This document shows, piece after piece, positions 1 to 8,926 of a stretch of DNA of 64,000 nt. The position numbers and the translations under genes were made by a program. The notes beneath the pieces were generated by a model, which saw only the letters and a list, made by a program, of their open reading frames with translations, ran no database searches and was not told the DNA's origin. The stretch comes from Gemmatimonas sp. (GTDB lineage Bacteria > Gemmatimonadota > Gemmatimonadetes > Gemmatimonadales > Gemmatimonadaceae): the NCBI RefSeq assembly GCF_027531815.1, contig NZ_JAPZSK010000002.1, positions 124,001-188,000 on the forward strand. Reading direction: 5' to 3'. The first letter of the stretch is position 1. Each line of letters begins with the position of its first letter.

Positions 1-1276
1 ACAGCCCGGCGTTCGGCCCGTCATTGCGGGTGGCGGGGCTGCCCAGCAGGGCGCCGCCGATCCAGCCGAAGATGTTGTTGTCGTTGTCCGGAAGGCGCGT
101 GGCCGTTTGCACGAGGCCAAGACCGATGTCGAAGTTGAGCTTCGAGTTGGCGATATAGTTGGCGTTCGTGCGGAGGTTGTAGCGGTTGAAGCTTTCGTTG
201 GGGAGCGTGCCCGACGAGTTGTCCGACCCGTAGTTGAGGGCAAAGCCGTAGTTCTGGCCGCCACCCCGGATGCCGTAGTTCACGAGCCGCTCCGTGCCGT
301 CGCGGAAGGCGCCGACGCGCTCGAGCGGGTTGTCGCTCACCAAGTCACCAACCGCGCGACCGCGGCAGAGCGGGTTGGTGCTCGTGGGGGCCACGGTCGC
401 CGCCGTGCAATTGGCGTAGTTGTCGGGGATGTCCCAGTACGACACGCTCGACGTGCCCTGCTCGGCGCGCAGCGTCTGCTGGAAGCTGCCCGAACCCGCC
501 TTGCCCTTCTTGGTGATGATCTGGATCACGCCGGCTGAGGCGTCGGCACCGTAGAGCGTCGCCGCCGCGGGGCCCTTCACCACCTCGATGCTTTCGATTT
601 CATCGGGGTTGAGGTCGTTGAAGCGGTCGTAGGCCTGCCCCGACTGCCCGGACCCGATGATGCCTTCGTTCACGCGCACGCCATCGATGAAGACAAGCGG
701 CTGGTTCGACAGGTTGATCGAGGAAGCACCACGGATGCGGATCTGCGTGGCCGTGCCCTTCGTGCCCGACTGCGAGCTGAGCGCCACACCGGGCACGCGC
801 GACTGCAGCAGGTTGGCCACGTTCGTGACGGGCGCGTCCTTGATGATGTCCGCCGCCGTAACGGAGGCGACGAGCGCCGACTGCGCCTTGCGCTCCTGGT
901 TGCCGGCGGTGCCGGTCACGACCACTTCGGACAGGTTGATGGCCGACGTGGACATCTCGAAGTTGAGACTGGTCGTCGTGCCGGCGGTGACGGTGGCTGT
1001 CTGCGTGACCGACTTGTAGCCGATGCGCAGGGCGGCGACGCTGACGCTACCCGCCCGAACGTTCAGCAGGCGGTACTCACCATCCTTGTTGGTGGGAGCG
1101 GCCAGCATGGTTCCTACGAGAGAAATCCGAACATCCGAAATTGGCAGCTTGGTGGCGGCGTCGATCACCTTGCCGCTGATGGTACCGGTGGGCGCCTGCT
1201 GCGCGCCCAACGATCCCGCCAGGACCAGGGAGGTTACCGCTGCTGCCCAACGGGTAATGCTCAACCGATGGGACAT
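1..1276 (-). CDS. SusC/RagA-family TonB-linked outer-membrane receptor, N-terminal part (runs off window)
   Basis: Reading the minus strand from ATG at 1276 gives about 425 residues with no stop before the window edge. A signal peptide (about residues 1-25, ending in GAQQ) is followed by a carboxypeptidase-regulatory-like beta-sandwich (about 30-105, with GTISGKVIDAATKLPISDV). A TonB plug domain follows (about 115-235), showing SEVVVTGTA, VANLLQSRVPGV, IRIRGASSINL, PLVFIDGVR, VVKGPAAATLYGADASAGVI and IQIITKKG. These are hallmarks of SusC/RagA receptors, which import oligomeric nutrients across the outer membrane using TonB energy. A GGAG Shine-Dalgarno lies 6 nt before the ATG. The barrel and any SusD partner lie outside the window, so the substrate cannot be told. 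Confidence 0.93.
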   Translation of the reverse strand, partial: MSHRLSITRWAAAVTSLVLAGSLGAQQAPTGTISGKVIDAATKLPISDVRISLVGTMLAAPTNKDGEYRLLNVRAGSVSVAALRIGYKSVTQTATVTAGTTTSLNFEMSTSAINLSEVVVTGTAGNQERKAQSALVASVTAADIIKDAPVTNVANLLQSRVPGVALSSQSGTKGTATQIRIRGASSINLSNQPLVFIDGVRVNEGIIGSGQSGQAYDRFNDLNPDEIESIEVVKGPAAATLYGADASAGVIQIITKKGKAGSGSFQQTLRAEQGTSSVSYWDIPDNYANCTAATVAPTSTNPLCRGRAVGDLVSDNPLERVGAFRDGTERLVNYGIRGGGQNYGFALNYGSDNSSGTLPNESFNRYNLRTNANYIANSKLNFDIGLGLVQTATRLPDNDNNIFGWIGGALLGSPATRNDGPNAGL

Positions 1277-1704
1277 CAACTTCTCCAGAGAGTGGAACAG
1301 AGGAGGAGGGCCCCGCAGCGAAACGGGCGGGGCGAGGAGGGGAACGCGCCGTGAGCGACGACGGGCCGGTTGGGGGGCCAGTCGCGCCGACACGGGACGA
1401 AGATAGATGCTAACCGATAAGTTCTCAAAGAGTAGACAGCGGGCGCGGATCGGCCCATCCAACGTCTGGCCTGGCAGGGCTGAATGGTGTGAGGCAACCG
1501 GCCACGGTTGCGTATGTTCCTGTGTCTGGAACGGCGGGGCCTCGATGGTGATGGCGCCTTGACGGGGGCTGGTACCGGGGTTCACGTTCGCGGATCCGGC
1601 AAGGTGTGTGGATCAGCCTGCCGGATGCTCCCCGCCGGGGGCAGCGTCGTGCCCAGTCCCGCCCCCCAGTCTCCACACAGGCTGCACTCCCCAGTGCCTG
1701 CTCG
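1277..1704. other. Divergent intergenic region between TonB receptor and nuoA
   Basis: 428 nt without a convincing gene. It holds the receptor promoter (1400-1428) and should hold the nuo promoter. TTGACG at 1559-1564 is a possible nuo -35 element, but the hexamer 17 nt further on (TCACGT) is a poor -10, so I do not call it. Short open frames here have no protein-like composition. Confidence 0.5.
1400..1428 (-). promoter_or_regulatory. Sigma70-like promoter of the TonB receptor
   Basis: On the minus strand a -35 element TTGAGA (1428-1423, 5/6 to consensus) and a -10 element TATCTT (1405-1400, 4/6) are separated by exactly 17 nt. The stretch is AT-rich against a GC-rich background. Transcription would start near 1393, giving a leader of about 115 nt before the receptor ATG. 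No operator was recognised. Confidence 0.55.
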
Positions 1705-2070
1705 ATGACGCCGTATCTCACATTTCTGCTCTATCTGACCGCCATTGTCGGCTTTGTCGGCCTGGCGCTGTCGTTGAACGCTCTGCTGGGCCCCAAACCG
1801 GCAGGCACGTCCACCAAGCTGGAGCCCTTCGAGTGCGGCGCCACGCCCGTGGATGTCATCAATGTGAAGGCCGTCCCCATCAAGTATTACGCGGTGGCCA
1901 TCGCGTTCCTGCTGTTCGACCTCGAAACCATGTTCCTGTTCATCTGGGCCCTCGGAGCACGCCCGCTCTCCGGGTTCATGGTGTTCACGTTCTTCCTGTT
2001 TGCCGCACTGCTGGTGCTCTGCCTGCTGTACGTCTACAAGGCGCGCATCCTCGAAGCGGTGACGGAGTAG
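1705..2070 (+). CDS. nuoA: NADH-quinone oxidoreductase subunit A
   Basis: 121-residue membrane subunit of complex I, first gene of the nuo operon. Three hydrophobic helices are visible. The conserved loop reads KLEPFECGATP, with the Cys that sits near the quinone site, followed by KYYAVAIAFLLFDLETMFLFIWA, where the acidic residues D and E are conserved. The open frame extends upstream, but ATG 1705 starts directly before the first helix and gives the normal family length. The stop is 3 nt before nuoB. Confidence 0.96.
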   Translation: MTPYLTFLLYLTAIVGFVGLALSLNALLGPKPAGTSTKLEPFECGATPVDVINVKAVPIKYYAVAIAFLLFDLETMFLFIWALGARPLSGFMVFTFFLFAALLVLCLLYVYKARILEAVTE

Positions 2071-2073
2071 GCG

Positions 2074-2628
2074 ATGTACGGCAAGCGACTTCCCATTCTC
2101 GACGGCACGGGTGCCGCGGCCTCCGCCGGCACGGGCGTCGAGGCGCACAGCAAGCCCGCCACCTTCGAGTACCTCACCACCCGCAAGGACGAACTGGTCG
2201 GCTGGGCGCGCAAGTTCTCGCTCTTTCCGTACCCCTTCGTCACGGCCTGCTGTGCCATGGAGTTCATGGCCGTCAGCGCATCCAATTACGACACGGACCG
2301 CTTCGGTGCCGCACTGCCGCGCTTCTCCCCGCGGCAGGCCGACCTGCTCATGGTCGTCGGTACCGTGACGCAGAAGCAGGCTCCCATTCTGCTCAAGGTC
2401 TACGAGCAGATGTGCGAACCCAAGTGGGTCATGGCCTTCGGCGTCTGCGCGAGCACGGGGGGCTTCTATCAGAACTACGCGTCGCTCCCCGGCATCGACC
2501 GCATCATTCCCGTGGACATCTACGTGCCGGGGTGTCCGCCTCGTCCCGAGATGGTCATCGACGGCATCATGCGCCTGCAGGAAAAGATCGCGCAGGGGCG
2601 ACATCCCATCATCAACGACCGATTCTGA
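2074..2628 (+). CDS. nuoB: NADH-quinone oxidoreductase subunit B (cluster N2)
   Basis: 184 residues, peripheral-arm subunit carrying the terminal [4Fe-4S] cluster N2 that passes electrons to quinone. The ligands are visible as the tandem cysteines in TACCAME (C59, C60), C125 in FGVCAS and C154 in PGCPPRPE. The spacing is that expected of the family. The N-terminal 30 residues are low-complexity and variable. It follows nuoA by 3 nt and precedes nuoC by 1 nt. Confidence 0.97.
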   Translation: MYGKRLPILDGTGAAASAGTGVEAHSKPATFEYLTTRKDELVGWARKFSLFPYPFVTACCAMEFMAVSASNYDTDRFGAALPRFSPRQADLLMVVGTVTQKQAPILLKVYEQMCEPKWVMAFGVCASTGGFYQNYASLPGIDRIIPVDIYVPGCPPRPEMVIDGIMRLQEKIAQGRHPIINDRF

Positions 2629-2629
2629 C

Positions 2630-3163
2630 GTGACCGCCCCACTCTTCGACCGGCTGCGCGAGCAGCTTTCCCCCGGCGAAGCGGGGTCGGGAGGACAGGT
2701 CAGTGCTGAGACCCCCGTCGTCTGCCTCGGGGTGCAGCACAAGGTCCTCGTCTTCGCCCTCACCCCCGATCAGCTGCTGCCGATGGCGCGTCGACTCCGC
2801 GACGAGTTCGGCTTCGATCTCTTCCTTGATGTGACCGCGGTGGACTGGCCTGGCGCGCCGCTCCGCTTCGAGGTGGTCTGGCATTTCTACTCGACCGCCG
2901 CGCACGTGCGCGTGCGCCTCAAGGCGCGCGTGCCCGACCCGGACCCCACCGTGGATTCGCTCACGCCGCTCTATGGCGCCGCCGGCTACATGGAGCGCGA
3001 GTGCCACGATATGTACGGGATCGTCTTCCGGGGGAACCCGGACTTGCGCCCGATCCTGCTGTACGAAGGCTTCGTCGGTCATCCGCTGCGCAAGGACTAC
3101 CCGAAGCAGAAGGAGCAGCCGCTCGTGCCGTATCTTCCTCCGCAGGGTGCCCTTGTCCGCTGA
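2630..3163 (+). CDS. nuoC: NADH-quinone oxidoreductase subunit C
   Basis: 177 residues, the 30-kDa subunit of the complex I connecting arm. The family signature is clear: WHFYSTAAHVRVRLKARV, then YGAAGYMERECHDMYGI and GNPDLRPILLYEGFVGHPLRKDYP. It starts with GTG at 2630, one base after the nuoB stop. nuoC is separate from nuoD here, unlike the fused nuoCD of enterobacteria. The C-terminus ends shortly after the LRKDYP motif. Confidence 0.95.
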   Translation: MTAPLFDRLREQLSPGEAGSGGQVSAETPVVCLGVQHKVLVFALTPDQLLPMARRLRDEFGFDLFLDVTAVDWPGAPLRFEVVWHFYSTAAHVRVRLKARVPDPDPTVDSLTPLYGAAGYMERECHDMYGIVFRGNPDLRPILLYEGFVGHPLRKDYPKQKEQPLVPYLPPQGALVR

Positions 3164-4385
3164 CCCCGTGCTCCGCCCGCCCATTGCGAACCCGGTGCAT
3201 CCGGTGTTCGCGGCCAGTCGCGACGACACCACCGTGGTCAGCATCGGCCCGTCGCACCCCGCCACGCACGGTACGGTGCAGATCATCGCCGAGATGGATG
3301 CGGAAAAGGTGGTGCGTACCGACGTGCACTGTGGCTATCTCCACCGCGGATTCGAGAAGGAGTGCGAGGATCACACCTGGCACAACCTCATGCCGTACGT
3401 GGACCGGCTGAACTACTGCTCGGCGCTGATCAACAACTTCGCGTATTGCGACGCGGTCGAGCAGCTCATGGGCATCGAGATCACGCCCCGCACCAAGTAC
3501 CTGCGCACGCTGCTCGCCGAGTACAGCCGCGTGGCCGACCACCTCACGTGCGTGGCGGCCCAGCTCATGGAGCTGGGCGCCATGACCGGGTTTCTGTACC
3601 TGGTCACCGCCCGCGACAGCATGTATGAGCATCTCGCGGCGCTCACCGGCGCGCGGGTCACCTATTCGTACGGTCGCATAGGTGGACTGGCCTTCGACGT
3701 GCCCCCGGGCTGGTTCCGGCGGCTCGAGGAGATCCTCGCGGACTACGAGCGGTACGTGGGCATGGTGCACGGCCTCGTCGACCGCAATCGCATCTTCATC
3801 GACCGCATGCGCAACGTGGGCGTCATCGACACGGCGCGCGCCGTTCATTGGGGGTTCACCGGACCCATCCTGCGCAGCACCGGCGCCCCGCGTGACCTGC
3901 GCAAGGACACGCCGTACCTGGCGTACGGAGAACTCGATTTCGACGTGCCCGTGGGGATCAAGGGCGACAACTACGACCGGTACTACGTGCGCATGCGCGA
4001 GATGGACGAGTCGGTGTACATGATGCGCCAGCTGCTCGACATGATCCCCGAGGGGCCCATCATGGTCGATGACCGCCGCTGCGTGTTTCCCGAGAAGGAA
4101 CTCGTGTACACGGAGATCGAGTCGCTCATCAATCACTTCAAGCTCGTCATGGAAGGGCCCGTCGTGCCGGCCGGCGACATCTACGTGGCCCACGAAGGGG
4201 CCAACGGTGAGCTCGGCTTCTACTGCGTCAGCAACGGCGAGGGCCAGCCGTACAAGGTGCATGTGCGCGCCCCCAGTTTCGTCCACATGGGGGGGGTGCA
4301 CACCATACTCGATGGGTACCAGTTGGCCGACATCGTGACCACCTTCGGGTCGGTCAACATGATTGGCGGCGAGTGCGATCGATGA
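3147..4385 (+). CDS. nuoD: NADH-quinone oxidoreductase subunit D
   Basis: About 412 residues, the 49-kDa subunit that forms the quinone pocket with NuoB. Recognised by SIGPSHPATHGTVQI near the N-terminus, HCGYLHRGFEK, the YCSALINN segment and the C-terminal IGGECDR. No ATG is available. GTG 3147, TTG 3153 and GTG 3168 are all in frame and none has a clear Shine-Dalgarno. I use 3147, which overlaps nuoC by 17 nt; the true start may be up to 7 codons later. The stop overlaps the nuoE ATG (ATGA). Confidence 0.94.
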   Translation: MPLSADPVLRPPIANPVHPVFAASRDDTTVVSIGPSHPATHGTVQIIAEMDAEKVVRTDVHCGYLHRGFEKECEDHTWHNLMPYVDRLNYCSALINNFAYCDAVEQLMGIEITPRTKYLRTLLAEYSRVADHLTCVAAQLMELGAMTGFLYLVTARDSMYEHLAALTGARVTYSYGRIGGLAFDVPPGWFRRLEEILADYERYVGMVHGLVDRNRIFIDRMRNVGVIDTARAVHWGFTGPILRSTGAPRDLRKDTPYLAYGELDFDVPVGIKGDNYDRYYVRMREMDESVYMMRQLLDMIPEGPIMVDDRRCVFPEKELVYTEIESLINHFKLVMEGPVVPAGDIYVAHEGANGELGFYCVSNGEGQPYKVHVRAPSFVHMGGVHTILDGYQLADIVTTFGSVNMIGGECDR

Positions 4386-4870
4386 CCGACCCCATGAAGA
4401 ACATTCAGCATCTGATCCCCGAGTTCGAGCGCTGGAAGGAACGCTACCCCGCCGGGTTCGAGGGGTCGCTCACCATTCCCTGCCTGCGACGCATTCAGGA
4501 GGAACGCGGCTACATCGCCGACAGCGATATCGACGAACTGGTGGCGTACCTCGGCGTGCCCCGCACGCAGGTCGATGAAGTCCTCGGCTTCTACACCATG
4601 TTCACTCGGACGCCGCTGGGCACCCACCACCTGCAGGTGTGCCACAACGCCTCCTGTTCGCTGCGTGGGGCTGAGGGGCTCATCAGCTACCTGTGCGGTC
4701 GGCTGGGCATCCGGCCCGGCGAAACGACGCCGGACGGCCGGTTCACCCTGTCCACGGCGGAGTGTCTCGCCTCCTGCGGCACGGCGCCCATGATGATGGT
4801 GAACGAGGGCTACCACGAGGATCTCACGCCGGCCAAGGTCGACGCTCTGCTCGAGGAGCTGGCCCGGTGA
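4382..4870 (+). CDS. nuoE: NADH-quinone oxidoreductase subunit E ([2Fe-2S] N1a)
   Basis: 162 residues, the 24-kDa thioredoxin-like subunit of the NADH dehydrogenase module. The [2Fe-2S] ligands follow the family pattern: C87 and C92 in VCHNASC, C128 and C132 in ECLASC. An upstream GTG exists at 4373, but ATG 4382 forms an ATGA overlap with the nuoD stop, the arrangement used throughout this operon. A second ATG at 4394 is less likely. Confidence 0.95.
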   Translation: MTDPMKNIQHLIPEFERWKERYPAGFEGSLTIPCLRRIQEERGYIADSDIDELVAYLGVPRTQVDEVLGFYTMFTRTPLGTHHLQVCHNASCSLRGAEGLISYLCGRLGIRPGETTPDGRFTLSTAECLASCGTAPMMMVNEGYHEDLTPAKVDALLEELAR

Positions 4871-6237
4871 GTGACGCCTATCCCTCGCCCACGCTCTCCG
4901 GGCGGAAGTTCTTCATGAACTTCCCGGTCACCGACACATCGCACGACCTGGCGGCCTATCGCGTGCGCGGCGGCTACCAGGCCCTCGAGAAGGTACTGCG
5001 CGAGCTGCAGCCCGCCGACGTCATCAAGGAAGTGAGCGCGGCCGGCCTGCTGGGGCACGGTGGCGCCGCCTTCCCCGCCGGACGCAAGTGGGGCGTCATT
5101 CGCCCCGATGATGGCGAACCGCACTACGTGTGCATGAACGCCGATGAGGGCGAGCCCGGGACCTTCAAGGATCGCTGGCTGCTGGAGTGCGTGCCGCACA
5201 TGTCGCTCGAGGGGCTCATCCTCGCGTCGTATGCCATCGGCGGACGCCACGCGTTCATCTACATTCGCGGGGAGTTTGATCTCGCGTGGCGACGCATTCA
5301 GGGGGCTGTCGATGAAGCGTACGCCGCCGGGCTGCTGGGGAAGAACATTCTCGGGACGTCGTACTCGCTCGATGTGGTGGTGTACCGCGGCGCGGGGTCG
5401 TACGTGTGCGGTGAGGCATCCGCCATGCTCGCCTCGCTCGAGGGGAAGAAGGGCTGGCCGCGCAACCGGCCGCCACGGCTCACGGTGAAGGGGCTGTACC
5501 AGAAACCCACTGTGGTGAACAACGTCGAGACGCTGGCCAACGTGCCGGTCATCATGAGCCTCGGTGCCGAAGACTTCCGGCGCACGGGTACGCCCAAGAG
5601 TCCGGGCACGCAGATGATCTCCATCTCGGGGCACATCGTGCGGCCGGGGGTATACGAGGTCGAGTACGGATACTCGTGGGAGCGGTTTCTCTTCGAGGAC
5701 TGCGGCGGCATGCTCGGCGGGCGCGAACTCAAGTGCGTGATCCCCGGTGGGGTCTCCACCAAGATCCTCAATCGCGACGAGATTCGGGGCGTCACGCTCG
5801 ACCACAACAGCGCCGTGGCAGCCGGTTCGCAGCTGGGGTCCGGCGGCATGATCGCCGTGGCGGAGGGCACATGCATGGTGCGTCTGGCGCGCGTCATCCA
5901 GCGCTTCTACCACCACGAATCCTGCGGGCAGTGCACCCCGTGTCGTGAGGGGATGGGGTGGATGGAGCGGGTGCTCGACCGCATCGTGCGCGGCGAGGGA
6001 CGACTCGACGATATCGACCGGCTGTATCACATCTCCAATGCGAACGATGGCACCACCATCTGCAGCCTGGGCGATTCCGCCGGCTACGCCTGTACCGCCA
6101 TCCTCGATCACTATCGCGAGGAGTTCGAGTACTACATCAAGAACGGCCACTCCATGATGGGCGGGGTGCTCGCCATCGACGACCCGTTCGCCGGTGCGGT
6201 GCCCACGCCGCTTCACGCCACTGCGGGGGCACGATGA
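4867..6237 (+). CDS. nuoF: NADH-quinone oxidoreductase subunit F (NADH/FMN site, cluster N3)
   Basis: 456 residues, the 51-kDa subunit that oxidises NADH through FMN. The FMN/NADH glycine-rich motif GLLGHGGAAFPAGRKW and NADEGEPGTFKDR are present. Cluster N3 ligands are C353, C356 and C359 (SCGQCTPCREG) and C399 (ICSLGD). It begins at GTG 4867, overlapping the nuoE TGA as GTGA, and its stop overlaps the nuoG ATG. Compare fdsB in this window, a paralogue from the formate dehydrogenase. Confidence 0.97.
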   Translation: MSDAYPSPTLSGRKFFMNFPVTDTSHDLAAYRVRGGYQALEKVLRELQPADVIKEVSAAGLLGHGGAAFPAGRKWGVIRPDDGEPHYVCMNADEGEPGTFKDRWLLECVPHMSLEGLILASYAIGGRHAFIYIRGEFDLAWRRIQGAVDEAYAAGLLGKNILGTSYSLDVVVYRGAGSYVCGEASAMLASLEGKKGWPRNRPPRLTVKGLYQKPTVVNNVETLANVPVIMSLGAEDFRRTGTPKSPGTQMISISGHIVRPGVYEVEYGYSWERFLFEDCGGMLGGRELKCVIPGGVSTKILNRDEIRGVTLDHNSAVAAGSQLGSGGMIAVAEGTCMVRLARVIQRFYHHESCGQCTPCREGMGWMERVLDRIVRGEGRLDDIDRLYHISNANDGTTICSLGDSAGYACTAILDHYREEFEYYIKNGHSMMGGVLAIDDPFAGAVPTPLHATAGAR

Positions 6238-7769
6238 GCCACGCCGACCGCAAGCGCGGCAACAACGAGCCGGTGGACACCGGCAAGACGATCGCGTTCA
6301 GCATCAACGGCGTTCCGTGCACGGCGTTCAAGGGCGAGACCGTGATTCAGGCGGCACGGCGCGCGGGCATGGACATCCCGCACTTCTGCTGGCACCCGGA
6401 TCTCTCGGTGCCGGGCAACTGCCGCATCTGCATGGTGGAGGTCGAACAGGACAAGGGCGACCCCTGGTTCGACATCGGCTGCAACATGCCGGTGACCGAG
6501 GGGATGCGGGTACTCACCGAATCCGACACGGTGAAGAAACTGCGTCGTGAAACGATGCAGTTCATCACCCTCAATCATCCGGTGGACTGCGGTATCTGCA
6601 ACAAGGCTGGCGAGTGCATCCTGCAGGACTACCACTACGAGCACAACGGGCGCGCCTCGCTCTCCATCGACCGCAAGAACCACGCAACCAAGTTCTACCC
6701 GTTGTCCGACCGCATCATGCTGGACAACGAGCGGTGCATCATGTGCACGCGCTGCGTGCGCTTTACGCACGAGGTCTCGGAGTCGCACGCCCTCGCCGCC
6801 GTCCATCGCGGTGATCACGCGCTCATCCGCCCCGCGGAGGATGCGAACTTCAACGAGGACGCCTACTCCGACAATGTGATCGACATCTGTCCGGTGGGCG
6901 CCTTGCTGTCGCGGCAGAACCTCGATCATGCGCGTGTGTGGTATACCAGGGCCACACCGAGCGTCTGTCCGGGGTGCTCACGCGGGTGCAGCATCAACAT
7001 CTGGCATCGCAAGCCCGAGTGGGCGCTCAAGGCGCTCGACCCGCAGCTCAATACGCGCATCGAGCGCGTGACCCCGCTGGAGAATCCGGCGGTGAACGAT
7101 ATGTGGATCTGCAACAAGGGACGTGACCTGGCGCAGCTCTTCGAGCGACCGCGTGCCATGCAGGCGCTGGTGCAGGGCATGCCGGTGGAACTGGACGTCG
7201 CCATCGACCGCGCCTCAGCGCTCCTGCGCGGCGCGCGCCGTGTCGTAGCCTTGGTCTCGAGTTGGGGATCCAACGAGGAACTCGCCGCTTTCCATGGTGC
7301 TTTCGCCGATCGGCTCGGCGCGTCGATGGGGGCGTACGCGAAGCCCGATCAGCTGCCGCTCCCGGGCGAAGTGCTCGAGGATGCGCTGCTCATCAAGGCC
7401 GACAAGAATCCCAATCTCACGGCCGCGACGGCCCGCTTCCCGCTGTTGCCCGCCGACGCGGCGGCGGCGCTCACGGACAGCGACGTGGTGCTCGTGTGGG
7501 GCGAAGGGGTGGCGGACGACGTGCTGCCGCCCGGCGCCACGGTCATCCGACTCGACGGCTATGCCTTCGCGCACAATGCCACCGCCCACGTGTTCATTCC
7601 GCTCAGCATTCAGACGGAGCGCAGCGGTCACTACACCAATTTTGCCGGCACGGTGACCCCGTTCACGGCCTGCTTCCCCCCCAAGGCACCGGTGGCGCAC
7701 GCCGAGCAGCTCTTCGCGCGTCTGGCCGGTCACCCGGCGCCGCGCGCGCTGGCCGGAGCCGGCGCATGA
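6234..7769 (+). CDS. nuoG: NADH-quinone oxidoreductase subunit G, short form retaining cluster N7
   Basis: 511 residues, the Fe-S electron wire of the peripheral arm. Ligand sets read in order: [2Fe-2S] N1b C52, C63, C66, C83; His-ligated N5 H115, C119, C122, C128; N4 C168, C171, C174, C219; and N7 C245, C248, C252, C293. The molybdopterin-oxidoreductase-like C-terminal region is only about 210 residues, much shorter than the several hundred in most NuoG proteins (about 680-910 in total). It ends with a recognisable but trimmed QTERSGHYTNFAGTVTPF segment. Start ATG overlaps the nuoF stop; the stop overlaps the nuoH ATG. Confidence 0.95.
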   Translation: MSHADRKRGNNEPVDTGKTIAFSINGVPCTAFKGETVIQAARRAGMDIPHFCWHPDLSVPGNCRICMVEVEQDKGDPWFDIGCNMPVTEGMRVLTESDTVKKLRRETMQFITLNHPVDCGICNKAGECILQDYHYEHNGRASLSIDRKNHATKFYPLSDRIMLDNERCIMCTRCVRFTHEVSESHALAAVHRGDHALIRPAEDANFNEDAYSDNVIDICPVGALLSRQNLDHARVWYTRATPSVCPGCSRGCSINIWHRKPEWALKALDPQLNTRIERVTPLENPAVNDMWICNKGRDLAQLFERPRAMQALVQGMPVELDVAIDRASALLRGARRVVALVSSWGSNEELAAFHGAFADRLGASMGAYAKPDQLPLPGEVLEDALLIKADKNPNLTAATARFPLLPADAAAALTDSDVVLVWGEGVADDVLPPGATVIRLDGYAFAHNATAHVFIPLSIQTERSGHYTNFAGTVTPFTACFPPKAPVAHAEQLFARLAGHPAPRALAGAGA

Positions 7770-8926
7770 GCGGCACCGGGATGCTCCCCGATCTGGTGGT
7801 GACGCTGGTCTTCATCGGCTATGCGATGGTGATGCTGCTCAGCTTCGGCGGGCTGCTCACCTGGGTGGAACGCAAGCAGTCGGCGGTGATGGCGGACCGG
7901 GTGGGGGCCAATCGCGCCTACATCCGCATCCCGTTCACCAACGTGAAGCTGGTGTGGCTGGGGCTGTTCCATGGCATGGCTGACGGTCTCAAGATGCTGC
8001 TCAAGGAGAACTTCAAGCCGCGGACACACGATGCGGTGGGCTACTTCCTGGCGCCCTTCCTCGTGTTCACGCCGGTGCTGCTGGTCTTCGCGGTGATCCC
8101 GTTTGGCGGTACGGTGGTGCCGGGGCAACTCATTCCGGCGCTCTCCTCGTGGTTCGGGGACCGCGCCTACCCCATGCAGATCGCCAATCTCGATGCGGGG
8201 CTGCTGGTGGTGTTTGCCTTCAGCAGCCTCGGCATCATCGGCGCCATGCTTGCCGGCTGGGCCTCCGACAACAAGTTCTCGCTGCTGGGGGGGCTGCGGG
8301 CGGGGTCGCAGATGATCAGCTACGAGCTCGTCATGGGGCTGACGGTACTGGGACTCATCCTGGTGTACGGTACCGTGAACCTCGGCGACATCGTGCGCCA
8401 GCAGTCGGGCACCATCGGCGGCGTTCTACCGGCATGGGGTATCGTCTACCAGCCCTTCGCGGCGTTCCTCTTCCTCACGGCGGCCATCGCCGAGAACAAG
8501 CGCATTCCGTTCGATCTCCCCGAAGCCGAGTCCGAGCTCATCGCCGGCTACTTCACCGAGTACAGCGCGATGAAGCTCGGGCTCTTCATGTTCTCGGAGT
8601 TCATCCAGATCGCCGTGGTGGGCGCCCTGTTCGCCACGCTGTTTCTGGGCGGCTACAACCTGCCGTTCATGACCGACGCCGGGTTCTCGTTGCCGTGGGG
8701 CACCGAGATCGCGCTCAGCCAGGCGGTACGGGTTCCGCTGCAGCTCGTCACCTTCCTCGGCAAGGTCGCGCTGCTGTGCGTCATCCAGATCCAGATTCGC
8801 TGGACGCTGCCGCGGTTCCGGTACGATCAGATGCTTGGCCTGTCGTGGAAGATGTTGCTGCCGCTGTCGCTGGCGAATCTCGCCGTGACCGTGGTGTGGA
8901 TGTGGCTCGCCGGAGGTGGCCAGTGA
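7766..8926 (+). CDS. nuoH: NADH-quinone oxidoreductase subunit H
   Basis: 386 residues, membrane subunit linking the quinone cavity to the proton-pumping arm. About eight to nine hydrophobic helices. Signatures include LLTWVERKQSAVMADRVG near the N-terminus, the acidic loop AENKRIPFDLPEAESELIAG, and a C-terminal RWTLPRFRYDQM. ATG 7766 overlaps the nuoG TGA (ATGA), and the gene end overlaps the nuoI GTG. Confidence 0.96.
   Translation: MSGTGMLPDLVVTLVFIGYAMVMLLSFGGLLTWVERKQSAVMADRVGANRAYIRIPFTNVKLVWLGLFHGMADGLKMLLKENFKPRTHDAVGYFLAPFLVFTPVLLVFAVIPFGGTVVPGQLIPALSSWFGDRAYPMQIANLDAGLLVVFAFSSLGIIGAMLAGWASDNKFSLLGGLRAGSQMISYELVMGLTVLGLILVYGTVNLGDIVRQQSGTIGGVLPAWGIVYQPFAAFLFLTAAIAENKRIPFDLPEAESELIAGYFTEYSAMKLGLFMFSEFIQIAVVGALFATLFLGGYNLPFMTDAGFSLPWGTEIALSQAVRVPLQLVTFLGKVALLCVIQIQIRWTLPRFRYDQMLGLSWKMLLPLSLANLAVTVVWMWLAGGGQ

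Noticed and set aside
1559-1587. Possible nuo promoter TTGACG ... TCACGT
   Set aside because: -35 is good but the -10 position matches poorly, and no better pair was found.
1582-2763. Long minus-strand open frame (393 codons) across nuoA-nuoC
   Set aside because: His/Arg/Gly-rich translation without any recognisable motif; it is the antisense shadow of clear complex I genes in GC-rich DNA.
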